Source of the DNA: Volutella citrinella
Taxonomy: Eukaryota; Ascomycota; Sordariomycetes; Hypocreales; Nectriaceae
Direction: 5' to 3'
NCBI GenBank assembly: GCA_034401135.1
Contig: JAWZSP010000002.1
Span: 5,332,001 to 5,396,000, forward strand
Length of the DNA: 64,000 bases
Positions 59,795 to 64,000 of the stretch are shown piece by piece. The position numbers were made by a program, and so were the translations under genes. The notes under the pieces were generated by a model. The model saw nothing but the letters and a program-made list of their open reading frames with translations, did not search any database and was not told the DNA's origin. The stretch's first letter is position 1; every line of letters starts with the position of its first letter.

Positions 59795-61094
59795 GACTTG
59801 GCCGTGGGAGTTGGATGACGCTGTTTTAAGCCAATGTGTAAAGAACTGCGTTAATGAATACGTTCTGCGTCAGGGGCGCGTTTAAAATACATGAACATCT
59901 TGCTTGGAAAACGCCGTTCTGATAAACCGGCCAATTTCTCTAGCCGATGTCGGGATGCAACTCCATAATACGCCGGTTCGGCGGGAACTTGATCTTAGCC
60001 GCAGAGACAATTCCAGATTAGCAACCACCCAAATCGAGTTGACGGAAGGCGGGGATAATCTTTGACTTGTCGACCCCGCATTCCTTGGTGATTGGTCGTT
60101 GTGGAGAATCTCGACAACTCCTCTCCAAAACAGACCCTCATCAGCACGGTGGCCAAGTCTGAAGGACCTGACCCAAGGGCCCTAGAAGGATCATCTGTCC
60201 CGACATGCAGATGTCACGGTGAAAGACAGGAGGGTCGCGAGCCAGGATATGCATAGAAGCGGAATCACTACTTGCAGATCCTCCCAGTATAGCCCCCCGC
60301 TTCTTCCGGGAGGCGACCGGCCGGCCGGCCGGTTAATTCTCTCCGTTGTGATTGGCTGTGGCTGTCAGCCAGCTTCATGTGGCTTGGCCGACTTGATACT
60401 AACCTGGTCATTTGGAGATATCCTGACGCGTCTGTCTTGTTCCTTGGTGTGCTAATCTTCAGCTAGGACGCACTCTAGCGGTCGGTGGCATTCTCGGCAA
60501 ATGCAATTAGACCGTTGCCGGAGTCCGTGGTCTTGTCCGAGTTTTCTCGCACAAGTAGTGTAGCTGCTATAACCCACAGCCCCCAGCGGCCTTTTGTACA
60601 GCAGCAACCGCACGCATTAAGTGGACAAGTCTTGTGGCTTACTCAGTGTTAATTGACTATATCTTGGGGTCGGCCCCAGCAATAGAAAAGCCGGTGCCTA
60701 GTTCAGTCGGGCGCTGAGTCTATTCCACATACAGCATCTTGCAACCCGTAGACTTGACAATCGAAAGCTTAGAACCTTTGGTAATGAACAAGAGTGAGCC
60801 TGTCGTCAGAACCGAGGCTTTCCCCGACCTCTCGTCCTTCAAGCGAGTTTCACCTTTGCAGTTACATACATATTAATTTCTCTCCTGGTTCAAATCAAAC
60901 GGGTGGCTTCCGAGTTCCACCAAGTCTGGAGATACTTGAGGTGCCAGTTGGTTCAACCAGTCCTTGTTGCTCCTGATCCTTGGAGGGGTGCAGATCTTGT
61001 GCATGGTCTGGATTGATGCAGGTCGTTTAATACTATTTGGTATCTAATGTTCATAAGGTCGTTATCATCAACGCATCTCCTTCTCTCCTTCGCT
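59795..61094. other. Intergenic region, no gene seen
   Basis: About 1.3 kb upstream of the amidase. A GGCC tandem (GGCCGGCCGGCCGG) lies at about 60319-60332. Only short frames without domains are present. Confidence 0.4.
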
Positions 61095-61740
61095 TCAGTC
61101 GAGTATGTGCTCCTTGAACCATAGGAGGTATACATTTCTTGCCCAGCCCAACAGTTATCGTAGTCCCGCCACAATAGAGTAGACTTTCATCAGCTTCTCG
61201 GTGCTCCCAATCTCCATCTCTGAGTGAAAGGTTGTCTGGTTGTCCTTGCGCGTGGAGATGACCAAGTACCATCGGTGGCCTTGGATAATGATGCCGGGGA
61301 TAAATGGAAGTTTAGCCATTGCTGCCTCTTGCTCTTGAGCAAACCTTGCTTCGTCGTCACCGGCTTTCGGCGCATCAAGGCCTGCCTCCTCACGCTTGCG
61401 CAGCATAACGCGCGAAACAGCCCATCACAAAAAGTTCCATTAGGAGGCATGCCAGACGCCCATTTGGAGCTGTGCTCTGTCACAGTCGATACCCGTCTTC
61501 TTGTTCTCAATGCTGATGACTAGCGGCCGGAGTTGGATCGGTTGGAAGTCCGTTATGTTGACTGTGTCTGTTGGGGTTATGCGAGTAAGCCTACATATAG
61601 TGCGTTGTACGGCTTTATCCTGGATAGGCGTAAATGTAATTGGTGCCGGTGCCAAGATCCTGCCCGCGTCTTGGGAGGAGCAGGTGCGTGTCAAGTCTTG
61701 TGTACTGGCAAAGATGGTCTACTAACGCTGCCTTTTCAGG
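61095..61740 (-). pseudogene. PD-(D/E)XK nuclease-like copy with three stop codons
   Basis: On the minus strand one continuous frame encodes the C-terminal part of the fungal PD-(D/E)XK nuclease-like family: NITDF, then LVISIENKK with the E-x-K pair, LQMGVWHAS, LPFIPGIIIQGHRWYLVIS, MEIGSTEKLMKVYSIVAGL and WFKEHILD. The frame is interrupted by TAA after WHAS, by TGA four residues later, and by TAA after AGLR; comparison with the plus-strand copy suggests these were Gln or Arg codons (CAA or CGA), each one C-to-T change away. The N-terminal half is missing. It abuts the plus-strand copy head to head. Confidence 0.75.
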
Positions 61741-61746
61741 TACGTC

Positions 61747-62516
61747 ATGTTGAAATCGACGACTATTCCTTCGACAAGGACGATGCCACGCACGAAGCGA
61801 CCGAAGCCTCCAAAGATTGCCTTCCGCCGATATCCTGGGTGCAGAAACTTGTCCGCCGAGCTAGAGAATGCTATTTGTGCCGGGAGCCCGAGGCGTCGTG
61901 GAATTGCGACGTACACGGCCCCGTCCTCGAGAAGGTGTTCCGCTCCAACGGCTTCGCCAGCACCGGCCTGGTCGATTTTCGGTATATCCCGTCGGCCCAA
62001 ATCCTACGAGAATACAAGCCCAACGCGCCCGCAAAGATGGTCGACTTTGGCCTCTTTCTGCGTCCCCCGCGCGGCAGCCGCGAGGAGCAGGCCATCGCCG
62101 ACGCCGTCCTCAGCCGTCCCGGCTTGTCCATCAACCACACAGATGTGGGAAACCTGTGCGATCACCCCGTTGCGCTGTCCATCGAGACCAAGCGGCCAAA
62201 CGGGCAGGGCGGCGACAACGCAGTGCTGCAGATGGGCACCTGGCACTCGGCCCAGTGGCGGAGTTTTCCCCGAGACCACACCGCCATCCCTTTCCTTCCT
62301 GGCATAATTGTCGAGGGCCACATCTGGTATTTTGTCGCGAGCATTCTCAACGACGCAGGCAAGTCGGTGCTTTTGGAGAGGGTCCAGTTGGGGAGCACCC
62401 GGACGGAGATTGGCGCTTACTCGCTGTGCGTCGCCCTGGGGCGGCTGCGGCGTTGGATTGAGGACGAATATTGGCCGGCATTTGTCGAGGATGTGCTCAC
62501 GCCTGATGCAGAATGA
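61747..62516 (+). CDS. PD-(D/E)XK nuclease-like domain protein
   Basis: A readable C-terminal domain of about 255 aa. ISWVQKLVRRARECYLC leads into the core with NHTDVG, VALSIETKR (E-x-K active-site pair), LQMGTWHSAQW, FLPGIIVEGHIWYFVAS, LGSTRTEIGAYSLCVALGRL and a final RRWIEDEYWPAF. This is a widespread fungal family with a nuclease-like fold and no settled role. The open frame reaches back to 61533, but that part is antisense to the degraded copy and has no family features; no good ATG follows 61747 near the domain start. The gene is therefore probably 5'-truncated or has an upstream exon I cannot place. Confidence 0.7.
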
Positions 62517-64000
62517 ATGATTAATGACTCACTGAATGATGATGGTTGGGGCTGGACTTATTAGTAATTAGACTACCTTGTCGCCACTTTGGCCAAGGAA
62601 GAGAGGCGACTGAAGCCGTACTTACATGTCTCAATCAGTAACGCGGCCACCGCGGGCCGGTGGCATCGGCCAACTTTGATACTACCAATAGACAAAAGAG
62701 GTTATGCCAGCACTGCTCCCAATCCGAACATCTTGACATGACCACAATATTTCACTACGGAATACAGATATAATAAGCCTTTAGGCTTTTCACAACAAAC
62801 GCCCCCACGGCAGGGCGGACGAAGGCCACCTCGAGCATCGTCTGTTCATTATGCCAGAGGAGAGGGGCAAAGTGGAACAGGGGGGCATTTACTGCCGAGA
62901 ACGAGGTTCGGATAGTATTTGCTGCTGGTTCATTGCTCTCGAAGGCGTTGCCGGATGGCCTACGCAGAGGATGTTGTACTCCATCACGACGACGGCGAGG
63001 CGAGAGCACCAGACGTCAAAGCGATGGGTACCTAGACAGAACAAGTTGGTGATCCACAGAACTAAAATTTGTGACGGCAACTGTGTCGGTGAGCTAACAT
63101 TGTCATTGTTCTTTGGGATGTGTTCAAGGCAAGGAACTTTAACTATAGGCGCCGCCCAGGCGGGAGGTGGCACCGCACGGCCGTCGGGACGGTACTCAAG
63201 GGCGCCATCCTACCATGCTGTGACCTGCGACTTGGCCGAATTTGATAGTTCTGGAAGGTCCTAGTATATTGGGGTCCAGGATGGACACGCATTCCGCTTT
63301 CTTAGCGATTGGGAGTCGCCAGCATGCTCATTGATGCGAGGGCTGTAGGGGCAATATGGCCTGAGATGGTGGGTCGGCCCCACTATCCCGGGCCATACTC
63401 AGGCGCGTCAACTAGCAGCGCGACCGAGGTGTTCCATGACCTGGGAATCCAACTTGCTTGCATCGACATTGACAGAGCTGTCTCTGTAAACCTATGTCAG
63501 ATTAGCAGTCCAATATCTGAGATCTTCCATCCGGCCTCCACCGCAGTAGGACTTGAGGTGTGTAGCCATTATTCGCTTGGACATATTAACCGAGGTTCAT
63601 CATAACAACGATAACCTGACTAACCCATAGACGCTGCATTAATGTCATAGGCTGACGACTTGAGAAATGGTTAGGAAAAGGGCCGTTGTGCTATTAATAG
63701 ATTCCTCTATCCTTGCCGACACTTTAGAAAGGAGGGCAAGACGAAGGCGCGCGCGTCTAGGGTAACAATCCCGGACAGTTGATCAACAACACTCTAAGCT
63801 TGCCCGCGTTTAAGGCATCATCGATGACTCTCACCATGACCTTTGGTAAAGCCGGCTCTGCAGCTTGCACTTCTTGCGCAAAGTGAGGATTCCCTTGTGG
63901 CTGTAGACCGAAGTTCATTTGTACCACGCGACTTCGATGGCGTATTTCAGACCCCTAGCAGTGAGTTCAACGTTGGTAAACTTGTAATTCATTAGCAGGG
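62517..64000. other. End of window, nothing assigned
   Basis: About 1.5 kb with several open frames (62755-63009 -, 62851-63264 +, 62889-63173 -, 63309-63605 +). Two overlapping minus-strand frames (62889-63173 and 62755-63009) have hydrophobic stretches that could be pieces of one eroded membrane protein, but I recognise no family. Confidence 0.3.

Noticed and set aside
61533..61746. 5' part of the 327-aa frame ending at 62516 as true coding sequence
   Set aside because: This stretch is antisense to the degraded nuclease-like copy and shows no family similarity; homology of the plus gene starts after about 61747.
61868..62461. 197-aa frame inside the nuclease-like gene
   Set aside because: It overlaps the E-x-K containing frame and is Pro/Arg-rich without domain; a shadow in GC-richer DNA.

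Overview
This window is nuclear DNA of a filamentous ascomycete (Pezizomycotina). The protein genes carry many short introns (about 46-105 nt) with GT...AG ends and CTAAC/CTGAC-like branch sites. The regulators are fungal Zn2Cys6 and bZIP factors. Two AT-rich blocks show the C-to-T decay typical of repeat-induced point mutation (RIP). Exon models were joined by hand from reading frame, splice signals and family alignment; all intact multi-exon models close in frame.

Region A (87-27065) is a dense run of catabolic-type enzymes with no PKS, NRPS or terpene cyclase. In order it holds a Baeyer-Villiger monooxygenase, an EthD-domain protein, a lipocalin-like protein, a short-chain dehydrogenase, a paraoxonase-type lactonase, a bZIP regulator, an aldehyde dehydrogenase, a beta-lactamase-fold hydrolase, a zinc alcohol dehydrogenase, a Zn2Cys6 regulator, an AtuA-family protein and a class III CoA-transferase. 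Read as chemistry this suggests alcohol to ketone (SDR/ADH), ketone to lactone (BVMO), lactone to hydroxy acid (lactonase or serine hydrolase), oxidation to a diacid (ADH/ALDH), then CoA activation and further breakdown (CoA-transferase, AtuA). A ring-opening pathway for a cyclic ketone, perhaps a terpenoid, is an inference; the substrate cannot be read from the sequence.

Region B (27.7-50 kb) is a transposon-rich zone. A degraded paralogue of the Zn2Cys6 regulator runs directly into a 5'-truncated Ty3/gypsy integrase-chromodomain fragment, followed by a Tc1/mariner remnant. Three intact enzyme genes survive here (SnoaL-like, NmrA-like, P450), together with a copia gag fragment, a 17-bp tandem array, a broken C2H2 zinc-finger gene, and a fully RIP-degraded Ty1/copia element (about 42.7-49.8 kb). 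A younger, unmutated solo LTR with an exact AAAAG duplication lies inside that element.

Region C (50.2-59.8 kb) is a second enzyme group: an SRPBCC-fold protein with a frameshift, a Zn2Cys6 regulator, a GMC oxidoreductase, a rhodopsin-like seven-helix membrane protein and an amidase. Region D (61-62.5 kb) holds two head-to-head PD-(D/E)XK nuclease-like copies; one looks intact over its C-terminal domain and the other has three stop codons. The last 1.4 kb holds nothing I can assign.
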